DNA of 64,000 bases from Bacteroidota bacterium (lineage in GTDB: Bacteria > Bacteroidota > Bacteroidia > Bacteroidales > CAIXZF01): assembly GCA_022709385.1 (NCBI GenBank), contig JAKLIX010000003.1, forward strand, positions 1-64,000, read 5' to 3'. Position 1 is the stretch's first letter; each line of letters opens with the position of its first letter. This document shows, in pieces, positions 13,943 through 22,695 of the stretch. The notes below the pieces were generated by a model that searched no databases, was not told the origin of the DNA, and saw nothing but the letters and a program-made list of their open reading frames with translations. Both the position numbers and the translations under genes were made by a program.

Positions 13943-15355
13943 ATGAAAAACGGTTTTACAAACGGTATTGTCCGGCTCAGGGAGAAACTGGAGGCAGCGT
14001 GTTCCGAGGTGCTTGCCCGGTCTGATGATGACAATGGTTTTATAAGGAAAGAGCGGGAGCGGGCGATGGCATCGTTTAAGCGTCTGGGTTTTCCGACCCA
14101 GGCCATGGAAGCATGGCGGAGCACCGATCTTACGGCTACCCTTGCCCAGGATTACCGGATTTTTACTGAAGCTCCGGAGACGGGCCAGGATATCGGCCAG
14201 ATTTTTCAGTGTGACATTCATCATCTTGACACCGATCTTGTTACCCTGCTGAACGGGTGGTACGTAGATCACGGGCAGGCCATCCGGCAACTATCCTGCG
14301 GCACGGTGGTCGGGAGCCTGGCTGCAGCCAGGCTTGCCTATCCGGCCTTGTTTGAGGCTCATTACGGCAGGCAGGCCGATGTCGCGGCGGGAGGTCTGAA
14401 CGCCATCAACGGGGCTTTTGCCCTCGACGGCGTATTTGTATATGTACCCGATGGTGTTACTGCCGGCAAGACGGTTCAGATCGTCAACATCATCAATTCA
14501 GATGAGAATATCATGATCCAGCCCAGGAACCTGGTGATTCTGGGCAAGGGGTCGAAGCTGCAGCTGGTGCATTGTGATCACAGTGTGAGGCATAAGCGCA
14601 GTTTCATCAATTCTGTCTCAGAGCTTTTCATCGGGGAGGAGGCTGTGCTGGATCATTACAAGCTGCAAAACAAAGACAATGATTCGGCCCAGGTCACTTC
14701 CGCCTTTTTCGAACAGCAAAGCGGGAGCAGGCTGAGTTCTACAGTGATCACCCTCAACGGGGGGATCATCCGGAATAACCTTCATGTGAAGCTTAGCGGG
14801 CCCGGCTGTGATGCAAGCCTGCATGGTCTTTACCTTGTCGACAGGGAGCAGCATGTTGATAATAAGATTGTGGTAGATCACATGGCACCGGATTGTGTAA
14901 GCAGGCAGTTGTATAAGGGTATCATTGACGATCAGGCCATGGCGGTATTTAACGGCTATGTGCATGTTGCAAGGGATGCCCAGCGCACCAATGCTTATCA
15001 GAATAACCGCAATATTTTGCTTACAGACAAGGCCACCGTTCACACCCAGCCTCACCTGGAGATTTACGCGGATGATGTGAAATGCAGTCATGGCGCCACC
15101 GTCGGGCAGCTTGATCCGGAAGCGATGTTTTACATGAGGGCAAGGGGGATCAGGGAGGACACTTCGCGGATGCTGATGATGTATGCATTTGCTGCCGATG
15201 TGATCAATCACATCAGGATACATCCGGTCAGGCACCAGATCGACGAGATGGTTTACCGCAGGTTACGCGGCGAGCTGTCGGTCTGTGACCAGTGCATTCT
15301 CGACTGCAATGCCCAGCGGCCCCAGGTTTTTGAGATTGACTTGAACAAAATCTGA
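13943..15355 (+). CDS. sufD: Fe-S assembly protein SufD
   Basis: A 470-residue SufB paralogue that pairs with SufB and binds SufC. The C-terminal half has the conserved VVDHMAPDCVSRQLYKGII, TVHTQPHLEIYADDVKCSHG and ATVGQLDPEAMFYMRARGI blocks; the His of CSHG lies where the functional His of E. coli SufD is found. The N-terminal 150 residues are divergent as usual. The start is secure: AGGAGG lies 8 bp upstream and overlaps the sufC stop. Confidence 0.95.
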   Translation: MKNGFTNGIVRLREKLEAACSEVLARSDDDNGFIRKERERAMASFKRLGFPTQAMEAWRSTDLTATLAQDYRIFTEAPETGQDIGQIFQCDIHHLDTDLVTLLNGWYVDHGQAIRQLSCGTVVGSLAAARLAYPALFEAHYGRQADVAAGGLNAINGAFALDGVFVYVPDGVTAGKTVQIVNIINSDENIMIQPRNLVILGKGSKLQLVHCDHSVRHKRSFINSVSELFIGEEAVLDHYKLQNKDNDSAQVTSAFFEQQSGSRLSSTVITLNGGIIRNNLHVKLSGPGCDASLHGLYLVDREQHVDNKIVVDHMAPDCVSRQLYKGIIDDQAMAVFNGYVHVARDAQRTNAYQNNRNILLTDKATVHTQPHLEIYADDVKCSHGATVGQLDPEAMFYMRARGIREDTSRMLMMYAFAADVINHIRIHPVRHQIDEMVYRRLRGELSVCDQCILDCNAQRPQVFEIDLNKI

Positions 15356-15359
15356 GCAA

Positions 15360-16577
15360 ATGTTAGATCCTTTGAAGATCCGCCGGGATTTTCCCATCCT
15401 GGAAAGACAGGTTTATGGAAGGCCGCTTGTGTATTTCGATAATGCTGCCACCACGCAGAAGCCCAGGCAGGTTATCGAAGCCATCAGCGATTACTATCAA
15501 ACGTACAACAGCAATATTCACAGGGGAGTACACTACCTGAGCCAGCAGGCGACGCAGGCCCATGAGAACGCCCGTGCCAGGATCAGGAAGTTTCTCAATG
15601 CCCGTGAGAGTCATGAGATTATATTTACGCGCGGCACCACGGAGGCCATCAACCTGATCGCGGCTTCCTTCGGTAAGGCTTTTATCAGGCCGGGAGACGT
15701 GATCATGGTGAGTGAGCTGGAACATCATTCCAACATTGTTCCGTGGCAACTGCTCTGCGAGGACAGGGGAGCGGAGTTGAGGGTCATTCCGATCGACGAC
15801 CAGGGTGAGATTCTGATGGATGTTTACAGGGAATTACTGGATGAGCGGGTGAAGCTGGTTGCCGTGACCCATGTGTCCAATGCGCTTGGGACGGTTGTAC
15901 CGGTGGAAGAGATCATCAGGCTGGCACATCTTAACGGAAGTCCGGTCCTTGTCGACGGTGCGCAGGCCGTGGCGCATTTCCCGGTGGATGTGCAGGCGAT
16001 GGATGCAGATTTTTATTGTTTTTCAGGCCATAAGATATTCGGTCCCATGGGGATAGGTGTTTTATATGGCAAGACGGACTGGCTGGAAAAAATGCCTCCT
16101 TACCAGGGAGGGGGAGAGATGATCAGTGAAGTGAGTTTTGAACGGACCACATACAATGAATTACCTTTCAAGTTTGAGGCCGGTACGCCGAGTGTTTCCG
16201 ACACCATCGGACTGGATGCTGCGCTTGCCTACCTGGAGCAGACCGGGCTGGAGGAGGTCAGGGCCTACGAGCACCAGCTACTCATGCATCTTCTGATGCG
16301 ATTGTCGGAAATAAGCTTTATCAGGATACTGGGCCATCCGCGCCGGCAGTCAGGGGTTGTTTCCTTTCTGCCCGGGGACATACATCCCTATGATATGGGT
16401 ACTATCCTCGACAAACTTGGTTTTGCGCTGAGGACAGGCAACCATTGCGCCCAGCCCCTGATGAATCATTTCGGCATACAGGGGACTATCCGTGCCTCCC
16501 TTGCTTTTTACAACACTGTCGAGGAAATCGACCGTCTGGCGGAAGCAATCAGGCGGACAGAAATCATGTTTCGTTAA
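15360..16577 (+). CDS. sufS: Cysteine desulfurase SufS
   Basis: A 405-residue PLP enzyme of the group II NifS family that removes sulfur from cysteine as a persulfide for cluster assembly. PLP lysine is K225 in CFSGHKIFGPMG; the persulfide cysteine is C363 in LRTGNHCAQPL, both at the E. coli SufS positions. N-terminal VYFDNAATTQKP and THVSNALGTV (PLP-contacting) are also present. It starts 4 bp after the sufD stop, so it is translated from the same message. Confidence 0.96.
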   Translation: MLDPLKIRRDFPILERQVYGRPLVYFDNAATTQKPRQVIEAISDYYQTYNSNIHRGVHYLSQQATQAHENARARIRKFLNARESHEIIFTRGTTEAINLIAASFGKAFIRPGDVIMVSELEHHSNIVPWQLLCEDRGAELRVIPIDDQGEILMDVYRELLDERVKLVAVTHVSNALGTVVPVEEIIRLAHLNGSPVLVDGAQAVAHFPVDVQAMDADFYCFSGHKIFGPMGIGVLYGKTDWLEKMPPYQGGGEMISEVSFERTTYNELPFKFEAGTPSVSDTIGLDAALAYLEQTGLEEVRAYEHQLLMHLLMRLSEISFIRILGHPRRQSGVVSFLPGDIHPYDMGTILDKLGFALRTGNHCAQPLMNHFGIQGTIRASLAFYNTVEEIDRLAEAIRRTEIMFR

Positions 16578-16638
16578 AATTTTGTGCCCTTGGTATCACC
16601 CGGCTTCTTATTTTTGCATTTCGAAGCGGAACAGGATA

Positions 16639-17067
16639 ATGACCATACACGAAATCGAAGACAGGATCGTTGAAGAATTCTCACAGTTCGAAGACTGGAT
16701 GGATAAATACAATTACCTGATCGAGATGGGGAAGGATCTGCCGAAGATAGACGAGAAGTACAAGACAGATCAATACCTGATATCAGGTTGTCAGTCGCGG
16801 GTATGGCTGCATGCAGAATACCGCGACGATAAAGTCCTGTTTACCGCCGACAGTGATGCGGTGATCACCAAGGGTATTGTCACCCTGCTGATCAGGGTGC
16901 TTTCCGGACAGGCAGCAGAGACCATCATACAGTCCGAGCTGAAATTCATAGACCAGATCGGTTTGAAAGAGCATCTTTCACCGACCAGGTCCAACGGACT
17001 TACCTCCATGGTCAAACAGATGAAGCTGTTTGCCCTGGCGTTCAAAACCAGGAATCAAAGCAACTGA
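16639..17067 (+). CDS. sufE: Sulfur acceptor SufE
   Basis: A 142-residue protein that takes the persulfide from SufS and hands it to SufB. The acceptor cysteine is C51 in LISGCQSRVWL, the same number as in E. coli SufE. The ATG at 16639 is chosen because AGGA lies directly upstream and it gives the standard length; the frame stays open further left but that part overlaps sufS. GIVTLLIRVLSGQ is the usual hydrophobic helix. Confidence 0.94.
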   Translation: MTIHEIEDRIVEEFSQFEDWMDKYNYLIEMGKDLPKIDEKYKTDQYLISGCQSRVWLHAEYRDDKVLFTADSDAVITKGIVTLLIRVLSGQAAETIIQSELKFIDQIGLKEHLSPTRSNGLTSMVKQMKLFALAFKTRNQSN

Positions 17068-17071
17068 GCGG

Positions 17072-17395
17072 ATGGAACAGATTGATCCCAGGCAACTGAT
17101 GGAAGTCAGGATCAGAGACAGCCTGAAAGGCATTTATGATCCCGAGATCCCCGTGAATATTTACGATCTCGGGCTGATTTACGAGGTGGATATCCGGGAG
17201 GATAATCATGTGTATATAAAAATGACGGTCACATCACCCAATTGTCCCGTGGCAGACAGCCTGCCTGTTGAGGTAAGGGAAAGAATACAGGCCATTGAGC
17301 ATGTAAAGGATGTTGAAGTGGAGGTTGTGTTTTATCCTCCCTGGGACAAGGACATGATGTCGGAGGAAGCCAAACTGGAGCTTGGTTTTCTTTAA
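17072..17395 (+). CDS. SufT-like MIP18/DUF59 Fe-S maturation protein
   Basis: A 107-residue DUF59 (MIP18 family) protein. Core motif DPEIPVNIYDLGLIYEVDI at residues 23-41 and the conserved cysteine in TVTSPNCPVADSLP. Homologues (SufT, YitW, PaaD) help mature Fe-S proteins after assembly. It begins 4 bp after sufE, with the ATG at 17072 giving the expected N terminus, and is followed immediately by dxs. Position supports the SufT role; the name is by family and context. Confidence 0.88.
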   Translation: MEQIDPRQLMEVRIRDSLKGIYDPEIPVNIYDLGLIYEVDIREDNHVYIKMTVTSPNCPVADSLPVEVRERIQAIEHVKDVEVEVVFYPPWDKDMMSEEAKLELGFL

Positions 17396-17414
17396 GCCGC
17401 CTAATGAAGGGATC

Positions 17415-19319
17415 ATGCCAACCGTCCAGGGACGTTTTCTGCCATACATAGCATCACCCGGCGATCTGAAGCGCTTGCGGGAGGAGGATCTTCCTGAACT
17501 ATGCCGGGAGGTCAGGCAGTTTATCATTGATGTGATCTCGTCCAATCCAGGGCATCTGGGAGCCAGCCTGGGAACCATCGAGCTGACGGTTGCCCTGCAT
17601 TATGCTTTCAACACCCCTTATGACAAGGTTATCTGGGATGTCGGGCACCAGGCTTATGCGCATAAGATCCTGACTGGAAGGAGGGATGTGTTTCATACCA
17701 ACCGGATGTACCATGGAATCAGTGGTTTTCCGAGGATGAGCGAGAGTGAATACGATGCTTTCGGGGTGGGGCATTCGTCCACTTCTGTGTCGGCTGCACT
17801 CGGGATGGCTGAAGCATCGCGCCTGGCGGGTGAAACAGACCGCCGGCACATTGCGGTGATCGGCGATGGTGCGATGACGGGGGGAATGGCGATGGAGGCA
17901 CTGAACAATGCCGGCGTTTCCAACGCCAATATCCTTGTGATTCTCAACGATAACGGCATTGCCATTGACAAGAATGTGGGAGCCATTCACAAATATCTGA
18001 CTGATATTACCACATCCCGTGCATACAATCGTTTTCGGGATAAGGTATGGATCATGATGGGTGGTCATACCCGTTACGGTGCCAATTCGAGGGCCGTGGT
18101 CAAGCAGATCGGCAATGCCCTGAAGACCTCCATTCTGAAGAAAAGCAATATGTTCGAAGCCTTCAATTTCCGGTATTTCGGTCCTGTTGACGGGCATGAT
18201 GTGATCAGACTGACCAAGCTGCTGAATGATCTGAAGAATATCCCGGGTCCGAAGCTTTTACATATTATCACCGTAAAGGGCAAGGGTTTTGAGAGTGCCG
18301 AAAGGGATCAGACCACTTATCATGCACCGGGTGTATTTAACAAACAGACAGGGGAGCTGGCGAGCGATCCCTGCCAGGGGAAGCCGCCGCGTTTTCAGAC
18401 TGTATTCGGCAGGACGATCATTGAACTGGCTGAGATGAACCAACACATTGTCGGGATTACTCCTGCCATGCCCACCGGCTGCTCTCTCAACCTGATGATG
18501 AAGAAAATGCCTGAAAGGGTTTATGATGTAGGGATTGCCGAGCAGCATGCCGTGACCTTTTCCGCCGGACTGGCTGCTTCAGGAAAGATCCCTTACTGCA
18601 ACATATACAGCACTTTCATGCAGCGGGCTTACGACCAGGTGATCCATGACGTGGCCCTGCAGAAGCTGCAGGTGGTGTTTTGCCTTGACCGTGCCGGGCT
18701 TGTCGGGGAAGACGGGGCCACACATCACGGCGCTTTTGACCTGGCTTATCTCAGGGCCATCCCTAACATGACCATTGCTTCGCCGATGAATGAGATCGAA
18801 CTGCGCAATCTGATGTATACCGCCCAGCTTCCGGGTAAGGGTCCTTTTGCGATCCGCTATCCGCGGGGCAGGGGAGTGATTTCGGCCTGGAAAGTGCCTT
18901 TTGAGGAGATTGCTGTCGGGACAGGCCGTTTGCTGCGGGACGGAAAGGATCTGTTGCTGGTGAGTATTGGTCCTGTGGGGAATCAGGTTGCACAGGTATG
19001 CGAAAACCTGGCAGAGAGGGGGATTTCCTGTGCCCATGCTGATTTGCGTTTTTTAAAACCGCTGGATGTGTCCTTACTGCACCGGCTGTTGTCGAAGCAC
19101 AGCAGGGTGATCAGCATTGAGGACGGGAGCATTCAGGGCGGGATGGGGAGTGCATTGCTGGAATTTATTCATGAGCATGATTATCAGGTAAAAGTCCGGC
19201 GTCTCGGTATACCGGATAGCTTTATTGAACAGGGCGATCTTGAGACCCTGCATGCAGTTTGCGGCTTTGATGAGGCCGGCATCCTGAATGCGGCTCTTGG
19301 CATGATGGGCCAGTCCTAA
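17415..19319 (+). CDS. dxs: 1-deoxy-D-xylulose-5-phosphate synthase
   Basis: A 634-residue thiamine-diphosphate enzyme that condenses pyruvate and glyceraldehyde 3-phosphate, the first step of the MEP isoprenoid route. Visible: HLGASLGTIELTVALHYAF, IWDVGHQAYAHKIL, the TPP motif GDGAMTGG...NDN, FGPVDGHD, and the transketolase-type second half with GIAEQHAVTFSAGLA and DRAGLVGEDGATHHG. The ATG at 17415 has AAGGG 4 bp upstream and is preferred to an earlier in-frame codon overlapping the previous gene. Its place at the end of the suf operon is notable because IspG and IspH, later in the MEP route, are 4Fe-4S enzymes (known biochemistry). Confidence 0.95.
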   Translation: MPTVQGRFLPYIASPGDLKRLREEDLPELCREVRQFIIDVISSNPGHLGASLGTIELTVALHYAFNTPYDKVIWDVGHQAYAHKILTGRRDVFHTNRMYHGISGFPRMSESEYDAFGVGHSSTSVSAALGMAEASRLAGETDRRHIAVIGDGAMTGGMAMEALNNAGVSNANILVILNDNGIAIDKNVGAIHKYLTDITTSRAYNRFRDKVWIMMGGHTRYGANSRAVVKQIGNALKTSILKKSNMFEAFNFRYFGPVDGHDVIRLTKLLNDLKNIPGPKLLHIITVKGKGFESAERDQTTYHAPGVFNKQTGELASDPCQGKPPRFQTVFGRTIIELAEMNQHIVGITPAMPTGCSLNLMMKKMPERVYDVGIAEQHAVTFSAGLAASGKIPYCNIYSTFMQRAYDQVIHDVALQKLQVVFCLDRAGLVGEDGATHHGAFDLAYLRAIPNMTIASPMNEIELRNLMYTAQLPGKGPFAIRYPRGRGVISAWKVPFEEIAVGTGRLLRDGKDLLLVSIGPVGNQVAQVCENLAERGISCAHADLRFLKPLDVSLLHRLLSKHSRVISIEDGSIQGGMGSALLEFIHEHDYQVKVRRLGIPDSFIEQGDLETLHAVCGFDEAGILNAALGMMGQS

Positions 19320-19360
19320 TTTTCCTACCTTCGCGTCATCAATACCCTGGCAGATTCCCG

Positions 19361-21091
19361 ATGGATCTTTTCAGAAGAAAATCTATTTCTTCCATCCTTG
19401 AAGATGCGACTTCAGGTGGCGGATCAGACAGGCAGCTCAGGCGCAACCTGAATGTCAGGGATCTGACCGCCCTGGGGATTGCGGCCATTATCGGTGCAGG
19501 CATCTTCAGCACGATAGGCAATGCGGCATCCCACGGGGGACCTGCTGTCAGTCTGCTCTTTGTTTTTACGGCTGTAGCCTGCGGGTTTTCAGCACTTTGT
19601 TATGCCCAGTTTGCTTCGTCCATTCCGATTGCCGGAAGCGCCTACACATATGCCTACGCGAGTTTCGGAGAATTGATCGCCTGGATCATCGGCTGGGATC
19701 TGATCATGGAATATGCCATCGGAAACATAGCCGTGGCCATTTCCTGGTCGGAGTACTTCACCAGCCTGCTTGCCGGACTCGGGTTCCACATTCCTTCCTA
19801 CCTGGGTATTGATTATCTGAGTGCAGCCCGTGGATTTAAGGAAGTCTCGGTATTGCTTGCCGGGGGTACCGGCTGGGACAGCCTGATGCTTTATCAGCAG
19901 GAAGCCTATACGGCCTGGTTGTCGGCGCCCGTAGTCCTGGGCGTGCGTGTGATCCTTGATCTTCCCGCATTTTGTATCGTTCTGTTTATCAGTTCGTTGG
20001 TCTTTATCGGTATTTATGAGTCGAAGGTTGCGGGCAATATTATGGTATTGCTGAAGCTGGTCATATTGCTGGCTTTTATCGGGGTTGGCGCCTTTTATGT
20101 ACAACCCGGAAACTGGAATCCTTTCGCACCCAATGGTGTCGGCGGGGTGTTGAAGGGTGTGGCAGGGGTATTTTTCGCGTATATTGGTTTCGATGCCATC
20201 TCCACCACTGCCGAGGAAAGCAGGAATCCGCGAAGGGATCTTCCGAGGGCCATGATAGGTTCACTGGTCATCACCACCATTCTTTACGTGGTCATTGCCC
20301 TGGTACTGACCGGCATGGTTCATTACAGCCAGCTCGGAGTTGCCGATCCGCTCGCTTTTGCTTTTGAGCGGATCGGGATGACGCGGTTTTCGGGACTGAT
20401 CGCATTCAGTGCGATCATTGCCATGGCGAGTGTTTTGCTGGTGTTTCAGATCGGGCAGCCGCGGATATGGATGAGTATGAGCCGCGACGGACTCCTGCCA
20501 CCGATTTTCAGCCGGATTCACCGGCGGTTCAAAACACCCTGGTTCAGCACCATCGTTACAGGCTTTATGGTAGCCATCCCTTCTTTGTTTATGAATCTGA
20601 CGGAAGTGACGGATCTGACCAGTATCGGGACATTGTTTGCCTTTGTCCTGGTATCGGCAGGTGTGTTGCTGATCCCGAGGGCACAATTTTCAAGCGGGGA
20701 GGGGAAGACCTTCCTGATTCCGTATTACAGTAGCCGGTATTTGCTGCCTCTGGCATGGATACTGGTATTGTTCATCCTGTTTTACACCAATTCCGGGGGG
20801 GTTAAAAATGCTTTGATACCCGTATCAGCAGGTGCGGGTGAAACCGCCTGGGAGGTACTGAAGCACCATTTGCCCACCTATCTGTTTGTTTTGGTGGCGA
20901 TTGTGGTTACCGTACTGGGTATCATAAAGAAATTAAGTTTGATTCCGGTTGCAGGTTTGCTCACCAATCTTTACCTGATGTCGGAACTGGGGGTCACCAA
21001 CTGGATGCGTTTCCTGGTATGGCTGGGGATAGGGCTTGTGCTGTATTTCACTTATGGGTATCATCATTCCGGACTGAAACGGCACAGATGA
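19361..21091 (+). CDS. APC-family amino-acid permease
   Basis: A 576-residue inner-membrane transporter with about 12-14 hydrophobic segments. LTALGIAAIIGAGIFSTIG near residue 35 is the APC TM1 motif, GSAYTYAYASFGELIAWIIGWDLIMEY follows, and GVFFAYIGFDAISTTAEESRNP near residue 270 is the TM6-loop motif of the cationic amino-acid transporter (CAT) branch. Likely a proton-coupled amino-acid importer; the substrate cannot be read. The last codons overlap the next gene by 4 bp (ATGA). Confidence 0.88.
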   Translation: MDLFRRKSISSILEDATSGGGSDRQLRRNLNVRDLTALGIAAIIGAGIFSTIGNAASHGGPAVSLLFVFTAVACGFSALCYAQFASSIPIAGSAYTYAYASFGELIAWIIGWDLIMEYAIGNIAVAISWSEYFTSLLAGLGFHIPSYLGIDYLSAARGFKEVSVLLAGGTGWDSLMLYQQEAYTAWLSAPVVLGVRVILDLPAFCIVLFISSLVFIGIYESKVAGNIMVLLKLVILLAFIGVGAFYVQPGNWNPFAPNGVGGVLKGVAGVFFAYIGFDAISTTAEESRNPRRDLPRAMIGSLVITTILYVVIALVLTGMVHYSQLGVADPLAFAFERIGMTRFSGLIAFSAIIAMASVLLVFQIGQPRIWMSMSRDGLLPPIFSRIHRRFKTPWFSTIVTGFMVAIPSLFMNLTEVTDLTSIGTLFAFVLVSAGVLLIPRAQFSSGEGKTFLIPYYSSRYLLPLAWILVLFILFYTNSGGVKNALIPVSAGAGETAWEVLKHHLPTYLFVLVAIVVTVLGIIKKLSLIPVAGLLTNLYLMSELGVTNWMRFLVWLGIGLVLYFTYGYHHSGLKRHR

Positions 21092-21870
21092 GCTGGTTGA
21101 TTGCATTGACGCTGATATGCAGCGGTCTGATGGTAGGATTCATCAATACACTGGCGGGAGGCGGCACCATCATTTCTCTTTCCCTCTTTATGTTTCTGGG
21201 CATGGATCCGGTGATGGCCAACGGCACCAACAGGCTGGCTGTCTTATTCCAGACGACCACCAGCAGTTTTGGTTTCCGGAGGCACCGGCTTCTTGATCTG
21301 AAAAGGGCCAGCAGGCTGGGCATTCCTGTTGCCGCGGGCAGTTTGCTTGGAACCTGGATTGCCATCGATATCAGTCCGCGGGTTTTTGAACTGATCCTTG
21401 CAATTTCGATGGTTTTCATGATGTCATTTTTGGTTTTCAGACCGAACCGCTGGCTGAAGGGCATGGAAAGTCTGACATTGAAGAAGATATCGCCCGGATT
21501 GTATTTCTTGTTTTTTATCATCGGGATATACGGAGGGCTCATCTATGTGGGGGTTGGGTATTATCTGCTGGCGGCCATCGTACTGGGAGCGGGGTATGAC
21601 CTGCTCAGAGCCAATGCCGTAAAGGTCTGGATCGTGTTGTTGTATGTTCCTTTCAACCTGGTGATCTTTATGGTTTACGGGCAGGTGGATTACCGTTACG
21701 GGCTGGTTCATGCCATTGGCAATATCATCGGTGCCTGGCTGGCGACCCGTTTTGCAGTCAACTGGGGGGTCAACTTCGTCCGTTGGGTTCTCATCCTTGT
21801 CATCCTGCTTGTAGTGTTTCAGACATTCGGATTGTTCGATGTCAGGGATTTGATCAGGAGTCTGCTCTGA
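21088..21870 (+). CDS. TSUP (TauE/SafE) family membrane protein
   Basis: A 260-residue protein with about eight hydrophobic segments. FINTLAGGGTIISL near residue 17 and GIYGGLIYVGVGYYLLAAIVL near residue 150 are the two internally repeated TauE/SafE motifs. The family exports or imports sulfur-containing or organic anions; the substrate here is unknown. The start overlaps the permease stop (ATGA), so the two are translationally coupled. The frame extends upstream but only inside the permease gene. Confidence 0.85.
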   Translation: MSWLIALTLICSGLMVGFINTLAGGGTIISLSLFMFLGMDPVMANGTNRLAVLFQTTTSSFGFRRHRLLDLKRASRLGIPVAAGSLLGTWIAIDISPRVFELILAISMVFMMSFLVFRPNRWLKGMESLTLKKISPGLYFLFFIIGIYGGLIYVGVGYYLLAAIVLGAGYDLLRANAVKVWIVLLYVPFNLVIFMVYGQVDYRYGLVHAIGNIIGAWLATRFAVNWGVNFVRWVLILVILLVVFQTFGLFDVRDLIRSLL

Positions 21871-21913
21871 AGTTCTGAGAGTTGCCGGTTTCCTGCGATA
21901 GGGAAAGTGTGAA

Positions 21914-22684
21914 TTATCTGACGGCTTTTTCTTTCGGAAGGAGCGTGGCGAGTTTGAGGAAGTCTTCCACGGAAAGTTTCTCTGCCCGCAATTCCCCTAA
22001 TTGTTCAGGGAATGAGGCTGCATCCGGAATAAGGCTGCGCAGTGCATTCCGGAGGGTTTTGCGGCGCTGGTTGAAGGCACTTTTCACCAGTCCGAGGTAT
22101 TGTTCCCAGCTGCAGGGAAGGGTGGTTCTTTCGTTCCTTGTGAGCTTCATTACGGCTGACCGGACTTTGGGCGGAGGGAAGAATACTCCTTCGTTCACAG
22201 AGAACAGGTATTCCGCGGTATAGAAAGTCTGAAGCAGCACACTCAGAATGCCGTAGACTTTTGTTCCCGGGGGTGCGGTGATTCTTCCGGCCACCTCTTT
22301 CTGCACCATACACACCACTTCTGCGACTGCATCCCTGTTTTCCAGGATTTTAAAAAAGACAGGAGCGGAGATATTGTAGGGAAGATTCCCCAGCAGGCTG
22401 AGCGGCGGAGAGAAAATCTGTTGCAGGTCAGTTCGAAGAAAATCATCCTGGATAACGGCAGCGGCCAGGTCGGGGAATTGCCGGAGGTAGGCGACTGATT
22501 CCGGGTCCACTTCAATGAGCCTGAAACCGGGAGGTTTTTTTTCTGCCAGATAGTGCGACAATATGCCTTTTCCCGGACCGATTTCGATCACCGGGTAGCG
22601 GCACGACAAGTGTCCCACGATTTTTTGAGCGATGGCATGTTCGGTAAGGAAATGCTGGCCAAGGTGTTTTTTGGGTTTAACCAT
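21914..22684 (-). CDS. rsmA: 16S rRNA adenine N6-dimethyltransferase KsgA/RsmA
   Basis: A 256-residue Rossmann methyltransferase that dimethylates A1518 and A1519 of 16S rRNA late in 30S assembly. KKHLGQHFL at the N terminus, SAM motif VIEIGPGKGIL at residues 31-41, catalytic LGNLPYNIS near residue 97 and VFFPPPKVRSAV near residue 168. Full length for the family. It ends the minus-strand group serS-lipoprotein-TPR-ksgA; 11 bp separate it from the TPR gene. Confidence 0.95.
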   Translation of the reverse strand: MVKPKKHLGQHFLTEHAIAQKIVGHLSCRYPVIEIGPGKGILSHYLAEKKPPGFRLIEVDPESVAYLRQFPDLAAAVIQDDFLRTDLQQIFSPPLSLLGNLPYNISAPVFFKILENRDAVAEVVCMVQKEVAGRITAPPGTKVYGILSVLLQTFYTAEYLFSVNEGVFFPPPKVRSAVMKLTRNERTTLPCSWEQYLGLVKSAFNQRRKTLRNALRSLIPDAASFPEQLGELRAEKLSVEDFLKLATLLPKEKAVR

Positions 22685-22695
22685 GGCTGTCGGGA

